A DNA stretch of 64,000 nt from Anas platyrhynchos (lineage: Eukaryota; Chordata; Aves; Anseriformes; Anatidae): NCBI RefSeq assembly GCF_047663525.1, contig NC_092616.1, positions 3,695,501 to 3,759,500 on the forward strand. Reading direction: 5' to 3'. The notes beneath the pieces are model-generated. The model made no database searches, had not been told where the DNA came from, and was given only the letters and a program-made list of their open reading frames with translations. Below, in pieces: positions 1 to 10,740 of the stretch. Made by a program: the position numbers and the translations under genes. Every line of letters begins with the position of its first letter. The stretch's first letter is position 1.

Positions 1-432
1 ACTCCAGACTACAGCCTGGACAAGTCCGTAGGTTCTGTGGGGGAGGCCGGGATTCCTGTGGGCTGGCAACATGCCTCCTGGCACACTTGCCAGTGGATTC
101 TTGAAGATGATCTACATTTGAAATTACATTGAGCCTATGAGAAACTCGTGCAGGGTCATTGTGAAAAAATTCAGGCTGGAAGACTGGAAAAAGTGGGTGA
201 CTTTGAGTGGCTGTGGCAGATCCCAGCAGCTTGCTCCAGTCTTTTTCTATTTCCCCTTCCAACTAGGGAAATTAAAAGGCATTAATATGAACACACCCAT
301 CAGTTCAATCTGCATATTAAAGGAAAGTAATAGTTATTGTGCTGTAGGTGCAGCAGGCAGTAGGCGCTGGATTGGGCCTCAGAAGACTCAAGCAGATCAA
401 ATCTGGTTCATCCATGAGCTAAGACAAACACC

Positions 433-745
433 GTGAGCACAGTGAAGGACACGGAGTGGTGCCCTCCCATGAAGGAGGATACAGAGCACAGCTGTAAGAG
501 GTGTCTTGCTTGTGCCACAACCAACACAGGTTCAGCTGAAGTGAAAGCCCCAGCCCAGGACCAATGGAGTGAAGGTCCCTGGGCACAACTGCAGAAAGAC
601 TTTGCAAGACCTCTGCCAGTGACAGCTCAAAGCACCAAATGCATCTTGGTGGTAGTAGGTCCTTTTGGCACATGGGCAGATGTCCTCCCTGGTAAAACCA
701 CCACGGAGGCCACCACTGCAAAGCTGCTGCATAACACCGACTTTT
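433..745 (+). pseudogene. Endogenous retrovirus pol relic (integrase N-terminal zinc finger and start of catalytic core)
   Basis: The reading frame contains a CxxC pair (CKRC) followed about 35 residues later by a block typical of the retroviral integrase core: a WAQLQKDF stretch (the aspartate of QxDF is the usual first catalytic acidic residue), then PLPVT, a hydrophobic ILVVV strand and a segment ending in AKLL. The remaining catalytic residues are not found, because the frame runs into GC-rich unrelated DNA after about 745. No gag, env or LTR is recognised next to it. The 430 bases upstream hold stops in every frame that would continue pol. I read it as an old, dead fragment of an avian ERV in the + orientation. 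The class is not determined. Confidence 0.55.
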
Positions 746-1140
746 GTCCCCGAGGTCCAGACAGGGGAGAGGGAAGGGGAGAGGCAGGCCGTGGGGAGGG
801 GGCTGGAGTGAGGTCACTGCAACTGCAGCAGCCTGATTGGCCCTCAGAAGGGCTGGCCGGCAGGCACTGTGACATCATCCCGCGCATCAGAGAGCCCCCT
901 GGGCAGCAATGACGTCACTGCAGAGGGGAGGGCGAGGGGCTGGCAGAGCCCCATCGAGGGGCTGGCTGGGGGTCCCCTCTGCTACAGCCACCTGGCGGTG
1001 CGGGGCAGGCAGGAGGGCAGGCAGGGTTCATGGCCGCCTTGCTCAGGACGAGCCCTGGGCGAGCTGGGTGAGAAATCTGAGCCTTAGCTCCAGCAGAAGC
1101 TCTTCTCTTTGCTCTTGACTTTTCTTGATAACATCACTTC
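746..1140. promoter_or_regulatory. GC-rich block with CRE-like sites, possible promoter or CpG-rich regulatory DNA
   Basis: The block is GC-rich and contains an inverted CCAAT box (ATTGG near 836), a TGACATCA near 870 and a palindromic TGACGTCA (CRE consensus) near 910, with CpG dinucleotides denser than in the surroundings. Part of it (about 930-1070) is paralogous, in inverted orientation, to about 44215-44360. No gene start follows downstream that I can recognise, so the regulatory reading is only an inference from motif content. Confidence 0.3.
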
Positions 1141-1879
1141 CAGGTGAGCTCTGCCCATGCTAAAACCATACCTCCATCTAAACCATAAATTTCTGTTTTG
1201 GAGCCTGTCCTTGCTGTCACCCCCTGGCAGATCCTTCCTGGCCCCTCTCAGAGCCCTGTCCCTGCAGTGTCCCAGCCCCACTGCCCCACACATGGTTCCA
1301 CAGCCATGCTGCCAAGGCACCGCACATGGCAGTGCACATTCAGGGCTGGATGGATCTCTCCCCATTACAATCCCAATGGCTCCCTCAGGGTTCCTTCCCA
1401 CCATGGCCCTCCTTCCTTTGCAGCCTTCTCCAGCCCATGGCCCCTGCCCTGACCAAGCCACCTCCCATGGGGGCCTCTACAGACAGCCCTGCTCCAGGTC
1501 AGCAGGGCTCTGGGCCAGGACAGAGGCCGACAGAGCTGGCTGTTCCCCCAACACAGACCTTGAGCACAGCTCTTCCACCTCCCTGATCTCTGCCCACCTC
1601 CCTGCCCTCATCCCAGGCCAGTGCCAGTGGTCCTCAGGGTAGTGTCCACCGCAGGCTGCTGCAGGGCTCTGGGCACTGCCACCACAGCCCCAGCCCCTCT
1701 GAAGACCACAGCAGCTCCTGGGGCACAGAGGGCTCAGCCCCACAGATGGGGACTTCCATGGCACAAGTGTACAGTGGTCAGTGTCCCCTGCTGTGTCCCC
1801 TTCTCTCTTCTGCAGCAGATCCCCTTGAAGCCTGCAGCCCCTCAGTGCCATCCCTGACAGCACTTGACATCCACGACAT
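1141..1879. other. OR 3'-flank paralogous sequence, no gene
   Basis: No coding gene is recognised. About 1575-1860 matches about 28655-28930, with shared runs around the stretch reading GGTTGCTGCAGGGCTCTGGG in one copy. Both lie just downstream of a minus-strand OR locus, so this is duplicated OR 3'-flank DNA. A related sequence occurs in inverse orientation near 43150-43260, downstream of the plus-strand OR at 40814. Confidence 0.5.
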
Positions 1880-2150
1880 CACTTTCCTAATGGTAGAAAT
1901 GGTCTCTCCTTGTGCTCCTGGTTCCGTGTGCGGTAGATGAGGGGGTTCACTGCTGGGAGCATCACTGAGTACAGGACAGCCATCACCAGGTCCAAGGATG
2001 GGGATGAGATGGAAGGGCACTTCAGGTAGGCAAAAAAGGCACTCCTGAGAAACAGAAAGACCACAGCCAGGTGAGGGAGGCACGTGGAGAAGGCTTTGCG
2101 CCATCCCTGTTCAGAGGGCATCCTCAGCACAGCAATGAAAATCTGCATAT
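1880..2150 (-). pseudogene. OR14-type olfactory receptor, C-terminal fragment
   Basis: Read on the minus strand, this starts at the end of TM5 (SYMQIF, normally SYVQIF) and runs through the KAFSTCLPHLAVV motif at TM6 and a TM7 NPLIY to an altered tail. It covers roughly the last 95 of about 310 residues. TM1-TM5 are absent. The sequence directly upstream (2160-2340) is not OR coding DNA but matches 10300-10480, a type of sequence found in OR 3' flanks here. The tail after TM7 reads RTRNQEHKER rather than the normal SMRNQELK. It is a dead fragment made by duplication, not a gene. Confidence 0.85.
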
Positions 2151-3000
2151 AGCTAATGGACTCTCCTGGCAGCTTCACATTTATGTCCTGGAGGATGTCC
2201 TCTGCTGTGTGCCATGTGGGACAACCATGCCTATGTACCTCAGTGACCATCTCTGCTGCCATTAGACACCAACAGGTTGCTCCTAAATCCTATGCTTGGT
2301 CTCTCCCAAGTCCATGCAGCAACATGGGGAGCAACTGCACGTCCCATGGGGGCCTCTGCAAACAGCCCTGCTCCAGGTCGGAACCTGCTGGGAAACAGCC
2401 TGAAGGAATCCCTGGGCTTTCCTCCCTCACCTGGCACACACACTTCTTCACACCAGGCTCATTTCTCTTAGTGAAAAAATAATTTTCTGTAACAATCACC
2501 TCTTTTCATCCCAATTGATGGTGGGACACCCAGGCATGGTCATAGAAGTAACTTCTTTAACCCCCTGCTTAAGGAAGGGATTCAGCAGAGTCACTCGAGG
2601 CATCTCATGCTGGGTTTTTGTCCTGGGGCTGGAATGGGACAAAGATCCCTCCCATGCCTGCCACAAACCCACGGGAGCTGGGATTCCTCTGCACTCAGTT
2701 TAGGTGTGAATAACATGGGCAGCTGCAGGTGAGCTCCTTTTCTCAGCTCCAGGATTATTAATGGAGATGGAAGAAATCTGGGGGTTGAAAACACCTGGTG
2801 ACATGTCAGGGGGCAGAGGTACATGCAGGCATCTGCAAGCTCTAATGGACGTACCGTGAGGGACAGGGCAGCACCTGGGGCACCCCCTTGGAGGCTGGTG
2901 AGGAATGCCTTTGGCCAGCTGAAATGACAGCAAATGCACCCATTTAGGACAACTAAACCTGTCCCTCCTTAGTAGGCTCAGGGCAGCCTGTAGAGGCATC
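2151..3000 (-). repeat. Inverted paralogue of 7440-8040 plus chimeric OR flank
   Basis: 2160-2340 matches 10300-10480 in inverted orientation. 2340-3000 matches 8040-7440, including the segment around a CTGGGATTCCTC core near 2677 and one near 2940. The block is therefore the mirror copy of the DNA lying 1-1.6 kb upstream of the OR at 9041. No gene is seen. Confidence 0.6.
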
Positions 3001-4739
3001 CACCTGACCCAATGGAGAACTGTGCCACAGGGAGAGCTGAGTCTCTCTCTCCCTCTTCTCCATCTGGTTTTCCCTCCATCTCCAGGGACTGTAACAGCAT
3101 TTGGCTCATGGACATCCCTATATTACCTAATGAAATTCAGGGCAATTGCTCTACTTAATAGCCAATTGCAGGTCTGCAGTGCTACCTGAGATGCCAACGC
3201 TGCCCAGCACCACTGGAGCATGGAGCTGACATGGGCAACACAGGACCCACAGGGCACCTCTGGCCATTCACAGCTGGTACTTAGAGGGCACTCCTGAGAG
3301 CATCTCTGACAGACCTGGTGCTGATGAGCAAATGACAGCTTCTCAGAGAGCCAAGGTCTGTCCCATTTCTATCGGGTAGAGGCAGGCAGTGCATGGATAT
3401 GAGGCACATCACACCAGAGTTTCCACTTGTGTCGTTCAGCTCGCAAACGCTGCTGCTGCTTCTCATCCCCACCCGTTAATCACTCCGATGGTACTACCCA
3501 GACACAGTGATATTTTCTGTGTCCCTGGATCACAGGATGCCCATAGCCAAGGACATTGTCAGCAGCCCCCTCTCCTGCCTGGAGATCAACCTCAGCTCCA
3601 GCACTGGCTCTCAGGGCTGCACCAACACCACAAAGGCCCTCTGCTGTCAGAGCGGCACAGCCCAGGCCTGTTTCCTTCTGGCCTCAGGAACACCAGGGCA
3701 TACTGTGCTTCAGGCCCCTCATTTCATCCGCCTATGGCCATCTGCCATCCATGGCAGCAGGTCTCTGCCCTGCTGGAAAGCCTTTGCATGTCTTGGGTCT
3801 TGGGCAGAAGGTCTGGGACAAGCCTGAGTTTGGCCCTTGTGCCACAGGTGAGGTGCTGCAGCCCAGATGTGCCCCAATGCCCTCAGCCTGGGGCACAGGC
3901 AGGAGGAGCTGGATCCCCACTGAAAGGAAGCTGTGTCAGCATTAAGGAGTGCACTGCATCTGTCCAAGCTGTTCTCCCTTCCTCTGCAGTGCTGCACTAC
4001 CCCTCTCCCTTACTATGAGGTGCTGAAGGTAAGTTTGCCATTCCCTCATGTGCCACCTCTGCCTGTGGCATGGCAGGGGGGATGTCCTGGCCGAGGGTGA
4101 TGAGATCTTCTCAGAGCACAGAGCCTTGTGGGACATGATGGGAGGAGGGCCCGGGAATGTGTTGCAATTCCCTCCATATAACACATCCTACTTGTCCAGG
4201 TGAGCGACATGCGGTGCAGAGGAGTTCAGGCACACTGAGGGGCTGCTGCATCCCAGGTGCCTTTGCTCCCATCGTTTGAAAAAAGCCCAGCCCCAGGACA
4301 AGCCTCAAAACCCACCTTCCTGGAAGAGCAAAGGCGTGTTGGGGCAGGAACACAGCAGGGACTTCTCCAGCACTCTACTTCCTTTATTCCGTGGCCTTTG
4401 CCAGCATTTGGAGATGTTCCTGGTGGATTTGTCAGGATCCTGTGGAAAAGAACTGGGCAGAAAGGAGGCGACTGTTTCTCAGGACAAGAAGGGAAATCTC
4501 TCATGTCTCTCCTGAGCTGTGCCATCTCCATGCTGCTGACCTCACAGGCCTTCAGATGACACGGGCTGATGTCACAGCGGGTGCGCTGCATCACCAGGAT
4601 ATCGTCACTGGAGCAGCGGCAGTGTCGGCACTTCCTTGCAAGACCTGGTCCCTGCTGGGCACTGCTTGGGTGCTCCCCAACACTGTCCTTCTGTGGCCAG
4701 GAGTGGGGGCAGCAGGCAGCAAGCTTGCACTGGGCGACA
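3001..4739. other. Unannotated stretch
   Basis: I recognise no gene, transposon or repeat here. Open frames up to about 209 codons exist, but they are GC-driven, overlap in several frames and match nothing I know. Confidence 0.4.
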
Positions 4740-5110
4740 CTCGCTTACGGGCGGAGGAGCAGGGGCACCTTGCAGAGGAGCTGTGGTTGAGGACCCAGGG
4801 CGGACATCCCTTGTCCTGAGCTGAGGGCCAGCAGCAAGTGAGATGGAGGGCTGCTGGAGCACGACCATCACCTCTGTCCTGACTTCCATGTTCCCAGTGC
4901 TCCTGCAGCTCTCCCCCAAAGGTAAGGGTGTCAGGAGCCCCTTCCCAAGATGTGTCACAAGGGCTCTCAGCTGCTGGTGTGTCCTCCAGCTCCCACAGGC
5001 CTCTCAGGAATGTGCCAGAAATGCCTGTGTTGGAAATCAAGCCTTCCCCTTGTACTGATCTCCTTCAGGGAAAGCAGCCCCTCCTGTGCCACCAGGCTGG
5101 CAGAGCGTGT
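4740..5110 (+). repeat. Segmental duplicate, CR1-free copy of 23400-25280
   Basis: The sequence from the GAGGGCCAGCAGCA run near 4825 through the CTCCCACAGGCCTCTCAGG run near 4990 matches 23400-23530 followed by 24810-25270. The other copy is split by a 1.27-kb CR1. This copy carries no insertion, so it approximates the empty site. Confidence 0.6.
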
Positions 5111-5304
5111 TCTGGGTGCTGAGATGCCATCCCTGGATGGCCACAGCTCTGGTGCTGGACCCTTTCAATCTCCCTACTGTGGTGGTTTTACACAGGTACA
5201 CAGGTGAACTCCATGGCCACCGCTCCTTTACATTACAAGGAAAAGGGGGGAAAAATATGATGAAAATAGCTCAAGGCCTGAGGTAGAACAGGAGGTCACA
5301 CACC

Positions 5305-5830
5305 AAATATAGAATATCCTGAGTTGGAAGGGACTCTTAAGGATCATCAAGTCCAACTCTTGACACCGCACAGGTCTACCCAAAAGTTCAGACCATGTGA
5401 CTAAGTCCACAGTCCAATCTCTTCTTAAATTCAGACAGGCTCGGTGCAGTGACCACTTCCCTGGGGAGCCTGTTCCAGTGTGCAACCACCCTCTCTGTGA
5501 AGAAGCCCCTCCTGATGTCAAGCCTAAATTTCCCCTGCCTCAGCTTAACCCCGTTCCCGCGGGTCCTGTCACTGGTGTTAATGGAGAAAAGGTCTCCTGC
5601 CTCTCGACACCCCCTTACGAGGATGTTGTAGACTGCGATGAGGTCTCCCCTCAGCCCCCTCTTCTCCAGGCTGAACAGGCCCAGTGCCCTCAGCCGTTCC
5701 TTGTACGTCTTCCCCTCCAGGCCTTTCACCATCTTCGTAGCCCTCCTCTGGACACTCTCCAACAGTTTCATGTCCTTTTTATACTGTGGTGCCCAGAACT
5801 GCACACAGTACTCGAGGTGAGGCCGCACAT
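5305..5830 (-). mobile_element. CR1 LINE, 5'-truncated, 3' end of ORF2 plus tail
   Basis: Reading on the minus strand, the last about 146 codons of CR1 ORF2 are open (5828 to 5388). They include the [18 protein letters not shown] and [12 protein letters not shown] segments at the C-terminal side of reverse transcriptase, then the noncoding 3' end. The element begins (its 3' end) at the CCTGAGTTGGAAGGGA signature near 5320 and is truncated at about 5830, well inside the RT domain. It belongs to the same subfamily as the copies at 23535 and 57711, with few differences, so it is comparatively young. It cannot move by itself. Confidence 0.9.
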
Positions 5831-6539
5831 ATCCTCATGGGTACCTATTATCATCACAGGCAAGACAGACTTAGCATAGGCAGATTAATATAATGTATTG
5901 ACTATCAGTGGCGGACTACAACCTTGAGGAACTACAAGCAAAATAAAAACACCATTCCACTCATCAAGCCTCTTGTAACTCCTTCTCCTGGGTGGAACAG
6001 GAGAATTGGGAATTGCTGTCAGTCCGTGACATTGTTTTCACTGCTCTTTGATGGTCAATCTCTGCCCTCTCTGGGTCCCTCCTGTGGGATGGCCTCCTTC
6101 TCAAATGAATCCTGCGTGGGGCCATAAAGGGCCCAGATAATGACAGATATGACCGGATCATGTTAAAATAAAGTTCTTAGAAGCAATATATCAGCTTCAT
6201 AGTTGCTGACCACAATGTTCAATTTTGTTGGTGTAGTAGTCCTGTTTGGTCTCAGAACTGTGTTGGGTAACACAATACATATTGTGTGTGTTCCCTGTTG
6301 TGCTGTTTATCCTTTGTGGGGGCTGGTTTATGGTTATTAGTTTACTCTACGGCCTAACACTGCCTTATGTTGTGATAAAATTACTGGTCATGAGACAAAT
6401 CTGGTAGTTGTACTCAGCATTGCTGTCACCTCCATGCTTGAGGAACTTTCTCTCAGAAACTATTTATAATTAACAGTCTTTACTTTTCTCCCCCGGGAGC
6501 CAATCTATGGAAGGGATGAGAGGGGACACTTCTTCTCCC
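5831..6539. other. Unannotated AT-rich stretch
   Basis: No gene or classified repeat is recognised. Confidence 0.4.
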
Positions 6540-6805
6540 CACAGGTAGTTACAATAGCTCTTTGAAACTTGGAATGCTTGGAATGTTCAAACCAGCCTGT
6601 ACGTATTGTTATGTGTCCTGAATGTGTTTCAGGTTTTGTTTAAGGTCAGAGTAAACTATTTCAGAATGCCACACAATGATCTGCCCTGAGGCGGGATAAT
6701 TATGAGGGGCAGGGTGTGTGGGAGGATATGGGCAGGCACCTAGAACTGTGGGCACCTCCAATGCTTTCTAACTTCACCCCTGAAGAAGTGCAGAATCATA
6801 AAAAC

Positions 6806-6838
<33 letters not shown>

Positions 6839-7350
6839 GGCAGAATGCTTGAAAAAGGAGTGTCATCACCCTGGCGATTCCAAAGTGACAGAAATCACTG
6901 CAATGTGCTGGGGCTTGGCCTATGCTTACTGAGTTGAAATCTACACAACTCCAATCCCTGCGACTGGGCCAGAGAAGCAACCTGTGCCTCTATCAGTCAT
7001 ACATATACATGAGAAGAAACAGGAGAGACAAAATCAGCTTGTTTAGCTAGGAAAGAAGCTCCTACTCATACAGGGAAGGAGGAAGAAGAAGACGAGGCAT
7101 GCTTTTCACAAGTAGAGCCATCACAGGAAAAGGTGGATGAAGACAGAGATAACATAAAAGGAGCAGTAAGCTCCTGATCACCATTCCTTGGGGAGCTGTG
7201 AGATGTGTGATTTCAACCGTCATCTAGGCCAGCACATTGTCACTTGCCTGTTCCGATACTGGGATAACAGGGCTGGTAGCCTGGAATTAGAGGGCAGGGA
7301 AGACAAGCAGCTGGGATCCCTCTCCAGGGAAGGGGGCATTGACAAAGCAG
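6540..7350 (+). repeat. Segmental duplicate, copy A (partner 37950-38880)
   Basis: The two copies align in direct orientation from a GTTACAATAGCT run (6548; 37958) to an ACAAAGCA run (about 7340; 38868), with many substitutions and indels. Copy A has an (AAAT)n run at about 6810-6838 and only one unit of a 30-bp motif (about 6936-6963) that is expanded in copy B. No protein-coding function is recognised in either copy. Confidence 0.65.
6810..6838. repeat. (AAAT)n microsatellite
   Basis: About seven imperfect AAAT units on the + strand, inside segmental duplicate copy A. Confidence 0.85.
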
Positions 7351-7439
7351 TTGGAAAGGGGTCACAAATCCTCCCACTCCTGAGGTAACTCCTGTCAGGT
7401 GTAAAGGAAAGGTGTTCAGGGAAGATGTTGTATGTCACC

Positions 7440-8000
7440 CAGGCAAATGGACCACCAGGGAGAGAGGCAGCCTCTGCAGGCTGCCCTGAACATAAGGAGT
7501 AGGAACAGGTTCAGTTGCCCTACATGTGGTGTCTGCTGCCATTTCAGTTACCCAAACGAATGCCTCCACCTGACTCACAGAGGATCAACCTCAAATTTCA
7601 GCAGGTATTTCCATCCGAACAGCTCCTGCCTGTCCTCCATCTCCACTAAGGAGCTATTGTGGCTCAGTAATTTGCATGAAAGTGCCTAGGTTGTGGACAC
7701 CTGAACTGAGGCCTGAGGAATCCCAGCTCCTGTGGGTCTGTGGCAGATATGGGAGGGAGCTGAGATCCCTTTCCAGCCCCAGGAATAACAACCTGCATGA
7801 GATGCCTTGACTGACTGCTGAATTCTTTCCTTCAGTGGGGATGAAGGAGATCAGTCCCTGACCATGACTTGATGCCAAAGTAATACTGGGACAAGAAGAT
7901 GTGATTGTTACACTTAATTGGTTTTCTGTAAGGAGAAATGACACTGGTGTGAAGAAGTGTGTGTGCCAGGCGAGGGCTGGAGCCCCAGGGATTCCTTCAG
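7440..8000 (+). repeat. OR 5'-distal flank, inverted paralogue of 2400-3000
   Basis: Noncoding DNA upstream of the OR at 9041. It matches 3000-2400 in reverse complement. Its right end (7890-8030) also matches 32620-32450 in reverse complement, upstream of the OR at 29331. The orientation relative to the OR is the same at this locus and at 29331, so the block travelled with OR loci. Confidence 0.6.
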
Positions 8001-8310
8001 GCTGTTTCCCCAGCAGGTTCCCCTGCAGCCCCAGGGCCATGTGCAGGGAGCCTGGTGGGGGGCAGAGCAAGGGAGGCCTTGGGCTGGGCCTCTGCTGCTG
8101 AGCTGGGCCAGGCTCCTGGGCCCAAGGGGAGCTCCTGGCAAGCGGGCAGCGCTGCAGAGAGACAGCTCTGCCCAGGAGCAGCTCCTCTGCACAACGCAGC
8201 AGGCCTGGGGGCACTGCCTGCAGAGACACAGTGCTTAAAGGCAGGCAGCAGTGGCAGCATGCCCAGAGCTCCCTGCAGGAGAAGACTTCCCAGCCCTGCA
8301 CCCGGTGAGT
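8000..8310 (+). promoter_or_regulatory. Predicted OR14 promoter and noncoding exon 1 (for OR at 9041)
   Basis: This GC-rich block recurs upstream of all four near-complete OR14 loci in the same orientation relative to the gene: here, 32149-32500 (-), 39540-39788 (+) and 52743-52990 (-). It ends in a splice donor, GTGAGT at 8305-8310. A TATA-like CTTAAA lies at 8234-8239, about 30 bp before the conserved GAGCTC at 8266. That suggests a transcription start near 8266 and a first exon of about 39 nt (8266-8304). A possible acceptor is at 8983-8984, giving an intron of about 680 bp and a coding exon that starts just before the ATG. OR genes generally have noncoding 5' exons and one coding exon. 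The start site and acceptor are inferred; the donor and the block are seen. Confidence 0.55.
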
Positions 8311-9040
8311 TTCAGGCAGGAGGCGTGGGGACAGAGACCCATCTGCAGGCAGGGACAGCTGCAGGCAGCAGAGACATGGGCAGGGAGTGAGAGGGAGCGG
8401 CTCCCAGAAACTCATTGGCATTTGAGCACCTCTCTGCCATCCCTGTACTGCAGGTCCTTACCCCTGACCAACCACTTGGTATCTTCTCCCATTCAGCAAA
8501 GCCTCTGTCCCCACATCCATGGGATCTCAGGCTGCATTTTCCCCTTGGCAGGAGGACCCTCAGAAGAGAACCCCTCCCAGCTGCCCATCTCTCACTCCAT
8601 TTCCTTCCTCCCTCAGCAGGAACACTGGGGCATTTCTCTGTGTTTCTCCTTCCAACCATTCTGCCCTTAGTATTTCGCTCAGACTCTCTGGACAGTGGGA
8701 TTAAAGCCAGATCTCAAACACCAGCATACTGAGTCCTGCTCTGGTGGTGCATCCTGGGAGCAAAGTGCCCATGCAGTTCTAGTCAATATGGCTCTGGGCA
8801 CTGTGGTGTGTTGGGCTCAGAAATTAGCTGTTTCTGTTCAGGTCACTCTGGTTTAAGGACATCCAGCATTGGCCCTGGACAATTGCCCCTTCTGCTGGAG
8901 GATGATAAACAGCCCCTCTGTAATACAGGTGCACTGAATCTGAACTAAACTATGGGTTTCAAAATGTGTCACCACCTTTCATAGGTACCCAGTGCATGTC
9001 CCTTTGTCTTTGGATGGGAGCTGAGGCCAAGATGCATCAG

Positions 9041-10000
9041 ATGTCCAACAGTAGCTCCATCACGGAATTCCTCCTCCTGCCATTTGCAGACACACGGGAG
9101 CTGCAGCTCCTGCACTTTGCGCTCTTCCTGGGCATCTACCTGGCTGCCCTCCTGGGCAACGGCCTCATCCTCACCGCCGTAGCCTGCGACCACCGCCTCC
9201 ACACCCCCATGTACTTCTTCCTCCTCAACCTCTCCGTGATTGACCTGGGCTGCATCTCCACCACTGTCCCCAAAGCCATGGCCAATTCCGTCTGGGACAC
9301 CAGGGCCATTTCCTATGCAGGATGTGCTGCACAGGTCTTTCTGATTGTCTTCTTGTTTTCAGCAGAGCATTCTCTTCTCACCATCATGTCGTATGACCGC
9401 TACGTTGCTATCTGCAAGCCCCTGCACTATGGGCGCCTCCTGGGCAGCAGAGCTTGTGCCCAGATGGCAGCAGCTGCCTGGGGCAGTGGCTTTCTCAATG
9501 CAATCCTTCACATGGCCAATACTTTTTCACTGCCACTGTGTGGAGGAAATACCCTGGACTAGTTCTTCTGTGAAATTCCCCAGATCCTCAAGTTCTCCTG
9601 CTCACACTCCTACCTCAGGAAATTTTGGCTTCTTCTGGTTGGTTTCAGTTTAGCATTTGGCTGTTTTGTATTCATTGTTCTGTCCTATGTGCAGATCTTC
9701 AGGGCAGTGCTGGGGATGCCCTTCAAGCAGGGACGGCCCAAAGCCTTTTCCACATGCCTCCCTCACCTGGCTGTGGTCTCCCTATTTCTCAGTACAGCCA
9801 TGTTTGCCTATCTGAAGCCCACCACCTTCTCCTACACAGCCCTGGACCTGGTGGTGGCAGTTCTGTATTCAGTGTTGCCTCCAACTTTGAACCCCCTCAT
9901 CTACAGCATGAGGAACCAGGAGCTGAAGGGTGCTATTAGGAAAGTGTTTTCAGGGATGTTTCTTAAGGGTGCTTATTTTCCCTTCTTTCTCCGCAAATGA
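9041..10000 (+). pseudogene. OR14-type olfactory receptor with a single nonsense codon
   Basis: A 319-codon frame encoding a seven-transmembrane odorant GPCR, broken only by TAG at 9560-9562 (codon 174), where paralogues have CAG (Gln) in a DQFFCEIP motif of extracellular loop 2. Before the stop are an NSS glycosylation site at the N terminus, PMYFFL at TM1-TM2, and an intact MSYDRY at the end of TM3. After it, still in frame, are SYVQIF, KAFSTCLPHLAVV and NPLIYSMRNQ. The ATG at 9041 is chosen because MSNSSSITEF aligns with the starts of the paralogues; upstream ATGs (8966, 9032) are not conserved. The truncated product would lack TM5-TM7 and cannot work as a receptor. Because nothing else is damaged, the lesion is recent or polymorphic, or possibly an assembly error. 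The promoter and exon 1 upstream look intact. Confidence 0.92.
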
Positions 10001-10215
10001 CTCTCTGAGTATCTTCTTGCAGGCTTGGTCTTTGTGTCCTTGCTGTTTCAGTTATTGCTATCCTCAGTATCTCTTGCATTTATAATTTTCTAAAAAAAAG
10101 ATAAAGTATTTTCTTCATCATCCTTTTATTGAGTAATGACAGTGCTCTGTAGTCTTGAAGCTCTGTAAATATATGTCTATTGATTTGTCAGCACTGATTC
10201 TCTTAGCACCTTCGT

Positions 10216-10221
10216 AATAAA
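10216..10221 (+). terminator. Candidate poly(A) signal AATAAA for the OR at 9041
   Basis: First canonical AATAAA downstream of the stop codon on the + strand, about 215 bp away, a distance similar to that at the OR14 loci at 40814 and 50584. Confidence 0.4.
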
Positions 10222-10489
10222 TGGGGTGTCCCTAGTGCGCTGCCTGAAGACTTGTCTTTTCCTTCAAGGCTGGTGGCAAGTTCAGGGCTGTGCAGCTGTA
10301 CCCTGAAAGGCCTATTGCTGCATGGATTTGGGAGAGAAGAAACTTATTGCCATGCTGTGAGCAGTGAGAGACTATGGGTAGGAATTAGGAGTAACCTGTT
10401 GGTGTCTGATGACTGTGGAGATGACAAATGGTTACTGAGATGCCTACTCACCGCTGTCCCACATGGGACAGGGCAGAGGACGTCTTCCA

Positions 10490-10740
10490 GGAGAGGAATG
10501 TGGAGTTGGTTGAAGGGCCCAGGTGTTCTCCATGAGCTACCTCCCTCACCTTGCCATGGTCTTCCAGTTTCTCAGCATGGCCATGTTTGCCTACCTGAAG
10601 TCACCCCCATCTCCTACCCATCTCTGGATCTCGTGGTGACAGTTCTGCAATCAGTGGTGTCTCCAGCATTGAACCCCTTCATCTACAGCATGACGAAGCA
10701 GGAGCTCAAGGATATAATTTGAAAAGTGTTTATTGATTGT
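10490..10740 (+). pseudogene. OR14-type olfactory receptor, C-terminal fragment
   Basis: Begins within the third intracellular loop (remnant of KQGRPKAFSTCLPHL) and runs through TM6 and TM7 to NPFIYSMTKQELKD, ending at TGA 10720-10722. A frameshift lies between the TM6 part (LPHLAMVFQFLSMAMFAYLK) and the TM7 part. There is no N-terminal half. The DNA upstream (10300-10480) resembles the OR 3' flank at 11040-11160, and 10741-11160 resembles 10001-10480. The fragment plus its flank is therefore a partial tandem duplication of the 3' end of an OR locus, most likely the adjacent one. Confidence 0.8.
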
